From Ancylobacter amanitiformis (GTDB lineage: Bacteria > Pseudomonadota > Alphaproteobacteria > Rhizobiales > Xanthobacteraceae), in the NCBI RefSeq assembly GCF_030814815.1, contig NZ_JAUSVR010000001.1:310001-374000 (forward strand): a DNA stretch of 64,000 bases, written 5' to 3'. Made by a program: the position numbers and the translations under genes. The notes under the pieces are model-generated. The model had not been told where the DNA came from. It saw only the letters and a program-made list of their open reading frames with translations, and did no database searches. This document shows, in pieces, positions 30,669-38,848 of the stretch. Position 1 is the stretch's first letter. Every line of letters starts with the position of its first letter.

Positions 30669-31484
30669 ATGGCTATCCGAACCGTTCTCCTTCACGCCTC
30701 CACCGATAGCGGGTTCAACGACCGGCTGAGCTTTGCGGTCGCGTTCGCCCGCCAGTTCGGGGCTTCCGTCACGGCGATTTACACACTTTATCCCACCGGC
30801 GTTCCGCGCGTGGGGCGCGCCCTCTCGATCTATGTCAACGAACTCGTCCGCGAGGCGAAGGAAAAGGAGGCCCCGCTCAAGGCCCAGTTCGACGAGGCGC
30901 TCAAGGCCGCCAGCGTTTCCGGCGCCTGGGAGACGATCGAGGGCGACGTGGCGAGCGCGCTGCGCGACGCCGTGACCTTCGCCGATGTCACCGTGGTGAG
31001 CGAAACCCGCTACGGCACGGTGGACGATGAACTGGCGGCCACCTTGCCCGAGCATCTCGCCCTCGCCTCCAACGGGCCGGTAATCGTGGTGCCGACCGGC
31101 AAGCCGGTGCCCGCCCGCATCGGCAGGATCGTGGTGGCGTGGAAGCCCTCCCGCGAGGCCGGGCATGCCGTGCGTTTCGCATTGCCGGTGCTCGCCGGTG
31201 CCGACGCGGTGGAAGTGCTGACGATCGCCGAAGGCTCGGAGAAGGCCGCCGCCTCGGGCGCGCGCCTCACGGCATACCTCGCCTCGCACGGGGTCAATGC
31301 CACGCATAAACACCTGTCCGAGGTCAATGCAGCCGCCGCCATCGTCGCGGAAGTCGACGCGTTCGGTGCGAATCTCCTTGTCCTCGGCGCCTATAGCCGC
31401 TCGCGCCTTGCCGAACTGGTGCTGGGTGGCGTGACCGCCTCGCTGCTGGACAATCCGCCGGTGCCGCTCCTCATCGCGCACTGA
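30669..31484 (+). CDS. Universal stress protein, tandem UspA domains
   Basis: A 271-residue cytoplasmic protein. The first half carries VLLHASTDSGFNDRLSFAVAF; the second half, from about residue 140, carries IVVAWKPSREAGHAVRFALP and LLVLGAYSRSRLAELVLGGVT, the nucleotide-binding G-2x-G-9x-G(S/T)-like signature. The second domain appears to bind nucleotide and the first looks degenerate. Stress-linked function is assumed from the family. Preceded by a separate promoter region and followed by a terminator. Confidence 0.93.
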   Translation: MAIRTVLLHASTDSGFNDRLSFAVAFARQFGASVTAIYTLYPTGVPRVGRALSIYVNELVREAKEKEAPLKAQFDEALKAASVSGAWETIEGDVASALRDAVTFADVTVVSETRYGTVDDELAATLPEHLALASNGPVIVVPTGKPVPARIGRIVVAWKPSREAGHAVRFALPVLAGADAVEVLTIAEGSEKAAASGARLTAYLASHGVNATHKHLSEVNAAAAIVAEVDAFGANLLVLGAYSRSRLAELVLGGVTASLLDNPPVPLLIAH

Positions 31485-31505
31485 CATATCCGCCTGGATC
31501 TGCCC

Positions 31506-31533
31506 GGCCGGCCTCCCCCGAGGCCGGCCTTGT
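31506..31533 (+). terminator. Terminator after the universal stress protein gene
   Basis: ggccggcct pairs with aggccggcc, closed by a C-G pair around cccc, and is followed by ttgt, 21 bp after the stop. Confidence 0.7.
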
Positions 31534-31698
31534 CATAGGTGCCCGCGAGGGAGACGGTCCGCAGCGCTGGCCTCGCTGGGACCCGGTGTCGCGCAGATCC
31601 GGCGCAACCTGCCGGAGCGTCGGATGCGGCCTTGGCGGCTGCCGCGCGATTTCGGCAGGGACGGGCGCATCGGCGCTAGTATTCACATGCTATTCGTG

Positions 31699-31722
31699 TG
31701 ACGCTGCACTGCAGCAACGTCA
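31699..31722. promoter_or_regulatory. Imperfect inverted repeat upstream of the plcP-like gene
   Basis: TGACG (31699-31703) and CGTCA (31718-31722), with internal CTGC/GCAG, form a partial palindrome 86 bp before the plcP-like start. A Pho box (CTGTCAT repeats) would be expected for a phosphate-starvation operon, but no good match was found. The sequence is a candidate operator only. Confidence 0.3.
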
Positions 31723-31807
31723 TAAAACGGTGATGCGAGTCGGGCTTATCTCGCGCCTATAAACCCATCGACGAACCCTTTGCGGTCTGACGGGGAGGGC
31801 TTCCGCG

Positions 31808-32614
31808 GTGAACGACACGACTGAGGAGCGCCGCTATCGCTCCCTCTTTCTTTCCGATGTCCATCTCGGAACCAAGGGCTGCCAGGCCGAGCTGCTGCTC
31901 GATTTCCTGCGTTACCACGACGCCGAGACCATCTATCTGGTCGGCGACATCGTGGATGGCTGGCGCATGCGCTCCGGCTGGTACTGGCCGCAATCGCATA
32001 ATGACGTGGTGCAGAAGCTGCTGCGCAAGGGCCGCAAGGGCGCGCGCATCGTCTATCTGCCCGGCAATCACGACGAATTCCTGCGCGACTATTACGGCAC
32101 CCATTTCGGCGGCATCGAGGTGGTCGAGACCGCGATCCACGAGGCCGCCGATGGACGGCGCTATCTCGTCATCCATGGCGACGTGTTCGACGTGGTGGTG
32201 CGCCACGCCAAATGGCTCGCCTTCCTCGGCGATGGCGCCTACACCGCCGCGCTGGGCGTGAACACCTATCTCAACTATTTCCGGCGCAAGCTCGGCTTTC
32301 CCTACTGGTCGCTCAGCCAGTGGGCGAAGATGAAGGTGAAGAACGCCGTCAACTTCATCGGCCGCTTCGAGGAAGCCGTGGCGACCGAGGCGCGCCGCCA
32401 CAAGGTCGATGGCGTCATCTGCGGCCACATTCACCACGCGGTGATGCACAAGAGCTACGGCGTCGATTACGTCAATTGCGGCGACTGGGTTGAAAGCTGC
32501 ACGGCCATCGTCGAGCATGCCGACGGGCGGCTCGAACTCATCGACTGGGCGCGGCAGGCGCGCGAGCGGCTGAAGACCCCGCTGCTCCTCGAAAGGCCCA
32601 AGGTGGCCGCGTGA
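31808..32614 (+). CDS. PlcP-like metallophosphoesterase (phospholipase C-type, LpxH-related)
   Basis: A 268-residue two-metal phosphoesterase with DVHLG (Asp17, His19), GDIVDGW (Asp47), GNHD (Asn87, His88), HGD (His123) and GHIHH (207/209). It is often labelled UDP-2,3-diacylglucosamine hydrolase, but the pairing with a GT4 glycosyltransferase downstream matches plcP-agt operons. In Sinorhizobium, PlcP degrades phosphatidylcholine to diacylglycerol under phosphate starvation. GTG start after ggggaggg; the stop overlaps the next gene by 4 bp. A true LpxH is an alternative. Confidence 0.8.
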   Translation: MNDTTEERRYRSLFLSDVHLGTKGCQAELLLDFLRYHDAETIYLVGDIVDGWRMRSGWYWPQSHNDVVQKLLRKGRKGARIVYLPGNHDEFLRDYYGTHFGGIEVVETAIHEAADGRRYLVIHGDVFDVVVRHAKWLAFLGDGAYTAALGVNTYLNYFRRKLGFPYWSLSQWAKMKVKNAVNFIGRFEEAVATEARRHKVDGVICGHIHHAVMHKSYGVDYVNCGDWVESCTAIVEHADGRLELIDWARQARERLKTPLLLERPKVAA

Positions 32615-33672
32615 TGCGGATCCTGATCGTCACCGACGCCTGGACGCCGCAGGTCAACGGTGTCGTGCGCTCGCTGCAGAACACCGCGCGGGAAGCGCGG
32701 ACGCTGGGCGCCCATATCGATTTCCTTACCCCCGGCGACTTCCGCACAATGCCGATGCCGACCTATCCCGAGATCCGTCTCGCCCTCGCGACGCCCTCCA
32801 TGGTGGGCCGCCGAATGGACGAGATCGGCGCGGATTTCGTGCATATCGCCACCGAGGGGCCGCTCGGCATCATGGCCCGGCGCATCTGCCTGAAGCGCGG
32901 GCGGGTGTTCACCACCAGCTACCACACCCGCTTTCCCGAATATCTCGCCGCCCGCGCGCCGGTGCCGCAGGCGCTGTCCTATGCGTGGCTGCGCCGCTTT
33001 CACAATGCCGGCGCGGGCGTGATGGTCTCCACCCCGACGCTGGATGCCGAACTGCGCGGGCGCGGCTTCCACAACATCATGCGCTGGTCGCGCGGGGTGG
33101 ATGCCTCGCTGTTCCGCCCGCGCGAGCACGCGGACATGGATGCGTTGGTGCGCGACCTGCCCCGCCCGATCTTCCTGTCGGTCGGGCGCATCGCGGTGGA
33201 GAAGAACATCGCCGCCTTCCTGGCGCTCGACCTGCCCGGCTCCAAGGTCGTGGTGGGCGAAGGCCCCGCGCGCGCCGAACTGGAGGCGCGCTATCCCGCC
33301 GTGCATTTCGTCGGCCTCAAGCAGGGCGAGGAACTGGCGCGGATCTATGCGGCCGCCGATGTCTTCGTGTTCCCGAGCCTCACCGACACATTCGGTATCG
33401 TGCTGCTGGAAGCGCTGGCGAGCGGCCTGCCGGTCGCCGCCTTCCCCGTGACCGGGCCGATGGACGTGATCGGCGAAGCCCCGGCCGACGCGCCGGTCGG
33501 CGTGCTCGACAACGACCTGCGTCGCGCCGCGCTCGCCGCGGTGGATATCGATCGCGGCACCGCGCGCGCCTATGCCCAGCGCTATAGCTGGCGCGCCTGC
33601 ACCGAGCAGTTCCTCAGCAATATCGAGACCGCGCAGGCGCGCTCGCAGCCGCCCCGGCAAGCGGCCGGCTGA
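32611..33672 (+). CDS. GT4 glycosyltransferase, probably Agt-like diacylglycerol glycosyltransferase
   Basis: A 353-residue GT-B enzyme. The N-terminal acceptor domain begins ILIVTDAWTPQVNGVVRS; the C-terminal half has LSVGRIAVEKN, GEGPARAELE and FGIVLLEALASGLPV, the E-x7-E nucleotide-sugar motif of family GT4. Agt uses UDP-glucuronate or UDP-glucose to make glycolipids that replace phospholipids when phosphate is short. The GTG start at 32611 overlaps the upstream stop, so the two are translationally coupled. A role in other glycolipids is possible. Confidence 0.85.
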   Translation: MMRILIVTDAWTPQVNGVVRSLQNTAREARTLGAHIDFLTPGDFRTMPMPTYPEIRLALATPSMVGRRMDEIGADFVHIATEGPLGIMARRICLKRGRVFTTSYHTRFPEYLAARAPVPQALSYAWLRRFHNAGAGVMVSTPTLDAELRGRGFHNIMRWSRGVDASLFRPREHADMDALVRDLPRPIFLSVGRIAVEKNIAAFLALDLPGSKVVVGEGPARAELEARYPAVHFVGLKQGEELARIYAAADVFVFPSLTDTFGIVLLEALASGLPVAAFPVTGPMDVIGEAPADAPVGVLDNDLRRAALAAVDIDRGTARAYAQRYSWRACTEQFLSNIETAQARSQPPRQAAG

Positions 33673-33699
33673 CGGCTGCGATCCGCCGGCCCCGCCGGC

Positions 33700-34689
33700 T
33701 CAGGCGATGCCGAGGCAGCGTGCGAACACGCGGGCGTCGACATTGCCGCCCGAGAGCACGATGGCGCCCACCTTGTCCTTCAGGTCGAGCTTGCCCGCGA
33801 GCACAGCGGCCAGCGCGACCGCCCCGCCCGGCTCCACCACGATCTTCAGTTCCTCGAACGCGAAGGCGACCGCGCGCGCCACTTCCTCATCGGTGGCCGA
33901 GACCCCCTCGCCCACCATGCGCGAGGTGATTTCGAAGGTCAGCTTGCCCGGCGTCGCGGCGAGCAGCGCATCGCAGATCGAGCCGGACACCTGGTTGTTG
34001 CGCTCGCGCCCGCCGGAGCGGAACGAACGGGCATGGTCGTCGAAGCCGGCCGGCTCCGCCGTCATCACCCGCGCTTCCGGGAAACGATCCTTCACCGCCA
34101 GCGCGATGCCCGAGACGAGCCCGCCGCCCGAGGCGTTGGCAACCACGATATCGGGGGCGAGGCCAAGCGCGGCGAGGTCCTGGGCGATTTCCAGCCCGAC
34201 CGTGCCCTGCCCGGCAATGATGTAGAAATCGTCATAGGGCGGCACGAATACCGCGCCCCGCTCGCGCGCGATGGCGCCGGCAATGGCGTCGCGATCATCG
34301 GTCTCGCGGTCATACTCGACCACCTCCCCGCCAAAGGCGATGGTGCGGGCGCGCTTCACCGCCGGCGCGTCCTTCGGCATCACGATCACCGAGCGCATGC
34401 CCATCAGCGTCGCGGCTGCCGCGACACCCTGCGCGTGATTGCCGGAGGAACAGGCCACCACGCCCCCCGCGCGCTGGTCCGGCGGAATGCGCGAAATGCG
34501 GTTATAGGCGCCGCGGAACTTGAAGGATCCGGTGCGCTGCAGCGGTTCCGGCTTCAGGAACACCCGCCCGCCCGTCAATTCGTCGAGCCTGGCGCTGGTG
34601 ATCAGCGGCGTGCGCACCGCCACGGGGGCCAGCCGCTCGGCGGCGGAGGCGATGTCGTCGATGGTCGGGAGAGCGTTGGTCTGCATCAT
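33700..34689 (-). CDS. Threonine/serine dehydratase (PLP-dependent)
   Basis: A 329-residue fold-type II PLP enzyme. The Schiff-base lysine is Lys57 in GSFKFRG, the substrate loop is SSGNHAQG and the phosphate cradle is GGGLVSG. There is no C-terminal ACT domain, so it is a catabolic-type threonine/serine ammonia-lyase rather than an isoleucine-regulated IlvA. ATG at 34689 (an in-frame TTG lies two codons upstream). It is divergent from an XRE-cupin regulator that may control it. Confidence 0.88.
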   Translation of the reverse strand: MMQTNALPTIDDIASAAERLAPVAVRTPLITSARLDELTGGRVFLKPEPLQRTGSFKFRGAYNRISRIPPDQRAGGVVACSSGNHAQGVAAAATLMGMRSVIVMPKDAPAVKRARTIAFGGEVVEYDRETDDRDAIAGAIARERGAVFVPPYDDFYIIAGQGTVGLEIAQDLAALGLAPDIVVANASGGGLVSGIALAVKDRFPEARVMTAEPAGFDDHARSFRSGGRERNNQVSGSICDALLAATPGKLTFEITSRMVGEGVSATDEEVARAVAFAFEELKIVVEPGGAVALAAVLAGKLDLKDKVGAIVLSGGNVDARVFARCLGIA

Positions 34690-34840
34690 GGGCAAACTCT
34701 AGTGCGGCCGCGCGCGGCGCGCATCCATTATCCGATGGGGGCGGCTTTAGCCGTGAATCGGCAGGCCTGCCGCCCCTGTCATGCTTGCGCCGTCGCCTTC
34801 CGGCAACCTAAATTCCGACTTTGGTTCGGTTGGAGACGCC

Positions 34841-35461
34841 ATGTCGGGACGCACGCGCAGCCTGGATCGCAACGGCATGGAAGCCGGCGCGCAGGCCATT
34901 ACCGGACAGCTCGGCCGCACCATCCAGCGGCTGCGGAAAGCCTATAATCTCTCGCTGTCCGAGCTTTCCGAACAGTCGGGCGTGGCGAAGTCGATCATCA
35001 GCCAGATCGAGCGCAACGAGACCAATCCGACGCTGGCCACCGTCTGGCGGCTGTCGCAGGCGCTCGACATGTCGATCGACCGCTTCATGTCGGCGACCGA
35101 TGACGAGCCCTTCGTCGAGCACCTCACCCGCGCCGACACGCCGATCCTGCTCTCGGAGGATGGCAAGTGCCGCCTCACCATTACCGGCTGGATCAAGACG
35201 GTGGAATGGCTGCAATGGTTCGATTTCCTCGCCGAACCCGGCGGCGAGCTGATTTCCGATGGCCATCAGCGCGGCTCGGTGGAATGCCTGTCAGTGCTGT
35301 CGGGCGAGCTGCAGGTGGAATGCGGCGACGTGACCGAGACCGCCCGCGCCGGCGAAACCCTGCGCTACCGCTGCGACCGGCGCCATGTCATCCGCAATCT
35401 CGGCAGCACCCCGGCGCACGCGACCATGGTGTGCCTGCTGAAGGCGGCCGTGCTGGATTGA
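34841..35461 (+). CDS. XRE-family regulator with C-terminal cupin domain
   Basis: A 206-residue transcription factor. Residues 27-82 are a helix-turn-helix (IQRLRKAYNLSLSELSEQSG then SIISQIERNETNPTL), and residues 125-200 form a cupin ligand-binding domain. Regulators of this type (related to the PuuR/SutR group) respond to small amines or sulfur/amino compounds. The ATG at 34841 has TGGAGA seven bases upstream. It is divergent from the dehydratase across 151 bp, so control of that gene by this regulator is plausible. Confidence 0.9.
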   Translation: MSGRTRSLDRNGMEAGAQAITGQLGRTIQRLRKAYNLSLSELSEQSGVAKSIISQIERNETNPTLATVWRLSQALDMSIDRFMSATDDEPFVEHLTRADTPILLSEDGKCRLTITGWIKTVEWLQWFDFLAEPGGELISDGHQRGSVECLSVLSGELQVECGDVTETARAGETLRYRCDRRHVIRNLGSTPAHATMVCLLKAAVLD

Positions 35462-35474
35462 TGGAGCGCTTTCT

Positions 35475-35571
35475 CCCTCTCCCCGCGGGGAGAGGGGTCT
35501 TCTTTCGCTCCGCAATCGCCGAAGCCCTCACCGACCCGCTACGCGGGCCACCTCTCCCCAATGGGGAGAGG
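35475..35571. repeat. Pair of palindromes (REP-like intergenic element)
   Basis: A perfect 22-bp palindrome, ccctctccccgcggggagaggg (35475-35496), is paired with a second near-identical one (35551-35571). A smaller cccgc/gcggg stem lies between them at 35535-35547. Such two-palindrome units are typical of dispersed rhizobial intergenic repeats. Confidence 0.75.
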
Positions 35572-35590
35572 GAAAGCAAAGAACATGAAA

Positions 35591-35612
35591 AAGGCGCCCC
35601 GCGGGGCGCCTT
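35591..35612. terminator. Bidirectional terminator between convergent regulator and RND genes
   Basis: aaggcgcccc pairs perfectly with ggggcgcctt around gc, with an A-run to its left (35588-35592) and ttt to its right. It separates the XRE-cupin gene from the convergent RND pump gene. Confidence 0.85.
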
Positions 35613-35663
35613 TCGCATATCCGGATCAGGACGCCGGCCCGGCCGCACCCGGCGGCCATCCGC

Positions 35664-38600
35664 TCAGTGCGGCGAGCTGGCCGCGCGCGCCCGTTCCCGC
35701 CGGCGTTCGCCGAAGCCGGCGATCCAGCGGCTCACCACGTAGAAGGTGGGCGTGAAGAGCAGGCCGAAGAAGGTCACGCCGATCATGCCGGAGAACACCG
35801 CCGTGCCGAGCGCCTGGCGCAGTTCCGAACCCGCTCCCGTCGCCCGCACCAGCGGCACCACGCCGAGGATGAAGGCGAACGAGGTCATGATGATCGGCCG
35901 CAGGCGAAGCTGCGCGGCGTGCGTCGCCGCCATGAACCGGTTCTCGCCGCGATCCTCCAGCTGCTTGGCGAATTCCACGATCAGGATCGCGTTCTTTGCC
36001 GCCAAGCCGATCAGCACGATGAAGCCGACCTGACTGAGGATGTTGTTGTCCTGCCCTCGCAACAGAATGCCGGCCACGGCGGCGATCAGGCACATCGGCA
36101 CGATGAGAATGACCGCCAGCGGCAGGGTCAGGCTCTCATATTGAGCCGCCAGCACGAGGAACACGAACACCACGCCGAGCGCGAAGGCGAAGATCGCCGT
36201 GTTGCCCGCCCGCTGCTGCTGGAAGGCCAGCGTCGTCCACTCGTAGGAGAAGCCGTCGGGCAGCGTCTCGGCGGCAATGTTCTGCATGAGCTGGATGGCC
36301 TGCCCTTGCGAGATGCCGTTGACGTCGCCGTCGAGTTCCGCCGCCGGGTAGAGATTGTAGCGCGGCACGCGGTAGGGACCGGAAATGTCGTTCACCTTGG
36401 TGAAGGACCCGAGCGGCACGGTCTCGCCCTTGTCGTTCTTCACCCGCAGCCGCAACAGGTCCTCCGAGGTCAGGCGATACGGCGCATCCGCCTGTGCCTG
36501 CACGCGGTAGGTGCGGCCGAACAGGTTGAAGTCGTTGACATAGGACGAGCCGATATAGGTCTGAAGCGTCGAGAACACGTCGGCGATGTTGACGCCGAGC
36601 AGCTGCGCCTTGGTGCGGTCGATGTCGAGGAAGAGCTGCGGCGTCGAGGTCTCGAACAGCGAGTAGACCTGCTTGAGCCCCGGCGTCTGCGCGGCACGGC
36701 CCATCATGGCATAGACCGCGCCCTGCAGCGCCTCATAGCCGCGCCCGCCGCGATCCTCGATCATCATGCGATAGCCGCCGGCATTGCCGATGCCATTCAC
36801 CGGCGGCGGCATGACGACGATCATGAAGGCTTCCTCGATCGAGGCGAGCTTGCCGAACAGCGCGCCCTGGATTGCCGGAGCCGACTGACCGGGATGCAGC
36901 GCCCGCTCATCCGCCGGACCGAGGATGACGAACATCGCGCCCGCATTGGGTGCGTTGGTGAAGGTGGCGCCGGAGAAGCCGACAATGTTCACCACATGCG
37001 CCACGCCGGGCTGGGCGAGCGCGATCTTGGCCGCGCGCGTCATCACCTCGTTGGTGCGCGCGAGCGCCGCGCCGCCCGGCAGCTGCGCCGCAACAATCAG
37101 GTAGCCGCGATCCTGCGCGGGGATGAAGCCCTGCGGAGTCTCGGTGAACAGCTTGAAGCCGCCGGCGAGGATGGCGGCATAGACCAGCAGCACGATGACG
37201 GCGAAGCGCACCAGCTTGCCGGTGAGCCAGCCATAGCCCCGCGAAACGGCGTCGAAGCCCTTGTTGAAATAGTGGAAGAAGCCGGTGATCGGCCGCAGGA
37301 ACCAGGCCGGCTTGTGGTCCGGTCCCTTGTGCGGCTTGAGCAGCAGCGCGCACATCGCGGGCGAGAGGGTGAGCGAGACCAGCAGCGAGATCAGCGTCGA
37401 ACCGGCGATGGTCAGCGCGAACTGGCGGTAGAACTGGCCAGATATGCCGGTAATGAACGCCGAGGGGATGAACACCGAGGCGAGCACCAGCGAGATCGCC
37501 ACCAGCGCGCCACCCACCTCGTCCATGGTCTTGTAGGCGGCATCGCGTGGCGACAGACCGGTCGAGATATTGTGCTCGACGCTTTCCACCACGACGATGG
37601 CGTCATCCACCACGATGCCGATCGCCAGCACGAGGCCGAACAGCGAGAGATTGTTCAGCGAGAAGCCGAACAGGCTCATGATGAAGAAGGTGCCGATCAG
37701 CGAGACCGGAATCGCGAGGATGGGAATGATCGCCGCGCGCCAGCTCTGCAGGAACAGGATCACCACGATCACGACCAGCACGATCGCCTCAAGGATCGTG
37801 TGTTCCACCGCGCGCACCGATTCCGCGATGAACTGGGTGGGGTTATACGCCGTGGAATAGGCGACGCCCGCCGGGAAACTCTTGGCGATGTCCCGGATCG
37901 CCGCCTCGATCGCCTGCCCCGTGGCCAGCGCGTTCGAGCCCGGCAGCTGGAAGATGCCCAGCGCCACGGAAGGCTTGGAGTCGAAATAGGAGATCGAGGA
38001 ATTGTCCTGTGCCTCGATGTCGATGCGCGCCACGTCGCGCAGCCGCACCACGGCGTTGTTGTCCTGGCGGACGACCACGTTGCCGAACTCCTCGGGCGTG
38101 GACAGACGCCCGAGCGTGCGCACCGCCACCTGGAAGGCGAGCTGCTTTTCCACCGGCGGCGCGTTGAGCACGCCGGAGGCGACCTGCAGGTTCTGCGCCT
38201 GCAGCGCGGCGGTGACGTCGGTCGCGGTGAGGTTCAGCGCCTGCAGCTTCAACGGATCGAGCCACACCTGCATGGCGTAGTCGCGCGAGCCGAACACGGT
38301 GATCGAGCCGACGCCGGGAACGCGCTGGAGCTGATCCTTGATCTGCAGGTTGGCGTAGTTGGAAATGAACAGTGAGTCGCGCGAATCGTCGGGCGAGAAC
38401 AGGCTGACGACCATCAGGATGTCGGGCGACGATTTCGTCACCGTGACGCCGATCTGCTGCACTTCCTGCGGCAGGCGCGGCGTGGCGGTGGCGACGCGGT
38501 TCTGCACCTGAACCTGCGCGATATCGAGATCGGTGCCGATGTCGAAGGTCACGGCGATGGAGAAGCGCCCGTCGGCCGTGGAATTGGAGGAGATGTAGAG

Positions 38601-38831
38601 CATCCCCTCCACGCCGTTGATCTGCTGCTCGATGGGCGCGACGACCGTGTCGGCCACCGTCTCGGCGCTGGCGCCGGGATACTGGCCGCTGACATTGACG
38701 ACCGGCGGGGCGATGTCGGGATATTGCGCGACCGGCAGCGCGAAGAACGCGACGCCGCCCAGGATCATCACCACGATGGACACGACCGAGGCGAAGATCG
38801 GTCGGTCGATGAAGAAGTGCGAGAATTTCAT
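35664..38831 (-). CDS. RND-family multidrug efflux pump (HAE1, AcrB-like)
   Basis: A 1055-residue inner-membrane proton antiporter that exports hydrophobic compounds through the adaptor and an outer-membrane channel. The N-terminus MKFSHFFIDRPIFASVVSIV is typical, the proton-relay residues Asp409 and Asp410 lie in GIVVDDAIVVVE, and the later loop GLAAKNAILIVEFAK carries the partner lysine. It is the second gene after the adaptor, 17 bp apart. No outer-membrane channel gene is adjacent, so it probably uses one encoded elsewhere. Confidence 0.96.
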   Translation of the reverse strand: MKFSHFFIDRPIFASVVSIVVMILGGVAFFALPVAQYPDIAPPVVNVSGQYPGASAETVADTVVAPIEQQINGVEGMLYISSNSTADGRFSIAVTFDIGTDLDIAQVQVQNRVATATPRLPQEVQQIGVTVTKSSPDILMVVSLFSPDDSRDSLFISNYANLQIKDQLQRVPGVGSITVFGSRDYAMQVWLDPLKLQALNLTATDVTAALQAQNLQVASGVLNAPPVEKQLAFQVAVRTLGRLSTPEEFGNVVVRQDNNAVVRLRDVARIDIEAQDNSSISYFDSKPSVALGIFQLPGSNALATGQAIEAAIRDIAKSFPAGVAYSTAYNPTQFIAESVRAVEHTILEAIVLVVIVVILFLQSWRAAIIPILAIPVSLIGTFFIMSLFGFSLNNLSLFGLVLAIGIVVDDAIVVVESVEHNISTGLSPRDAAYKTMDEVGGALVAISLVLASVFIPSAFITGISGQFYRQFALTIAGSTLISLLVSLTLSPAMCALLLKPHKGPDHKPAWFLRPITGFFHYFNKGFDAVSRGYGWLTGKLVRFAVIVLLVYAAILAGGFKLFTETPQGFIPAQDRGYLIVAAQLPGGAALARTNEVMTRAAKIALAQPGVAHVVNIVGFSGATFTNAPNAGAMFVILGPADERALHPGQSAPAIQGALFGKLASIEEAFMIVVMPPPVNGIGNAGGYRMMIEDRGGRGYEALQGAVYAMMGRAAQTPGLKQVYSLFETSTPQLFLDIDRTKAQLLGVNIADVFSTLQTYIGSSYVNDFNLFGRTYRVQAQADAPYRLTSEDLLRLRVKNDKGETVPLGSFTKVNDISGPYRVPRYNLYPAAELDGDVNGISQGQAIQLMQNIAAETLPDGFSYEWTTLAFQQQRAGNTAIFAFALGVVFVFLVLAAQYESLTLPLAVILIVPMCLIAAVAGILLRGQDNNILSQVGFIVLIGLAAKNAILIVEFAKQLEDRGENRFMAATHAAQLRLRPIIMTSFAFILGVVPLVRATGAGSELRQALGTAVFSGMIGVTFFGLLFTPTFYVVSRWIAGFGERRRERARAASSPH

Positions 38832-38848
38832 GGCCGAAGCTCCCGCGT

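Noticed and set aside
31808-32614. LpxH (lipid A pathway hydrolase)
   Set aside because: Motifs are shared, but coupling to a GT4 transferase and absence of lpx neighbours favour a PlcP-type role; kept as an alternative.
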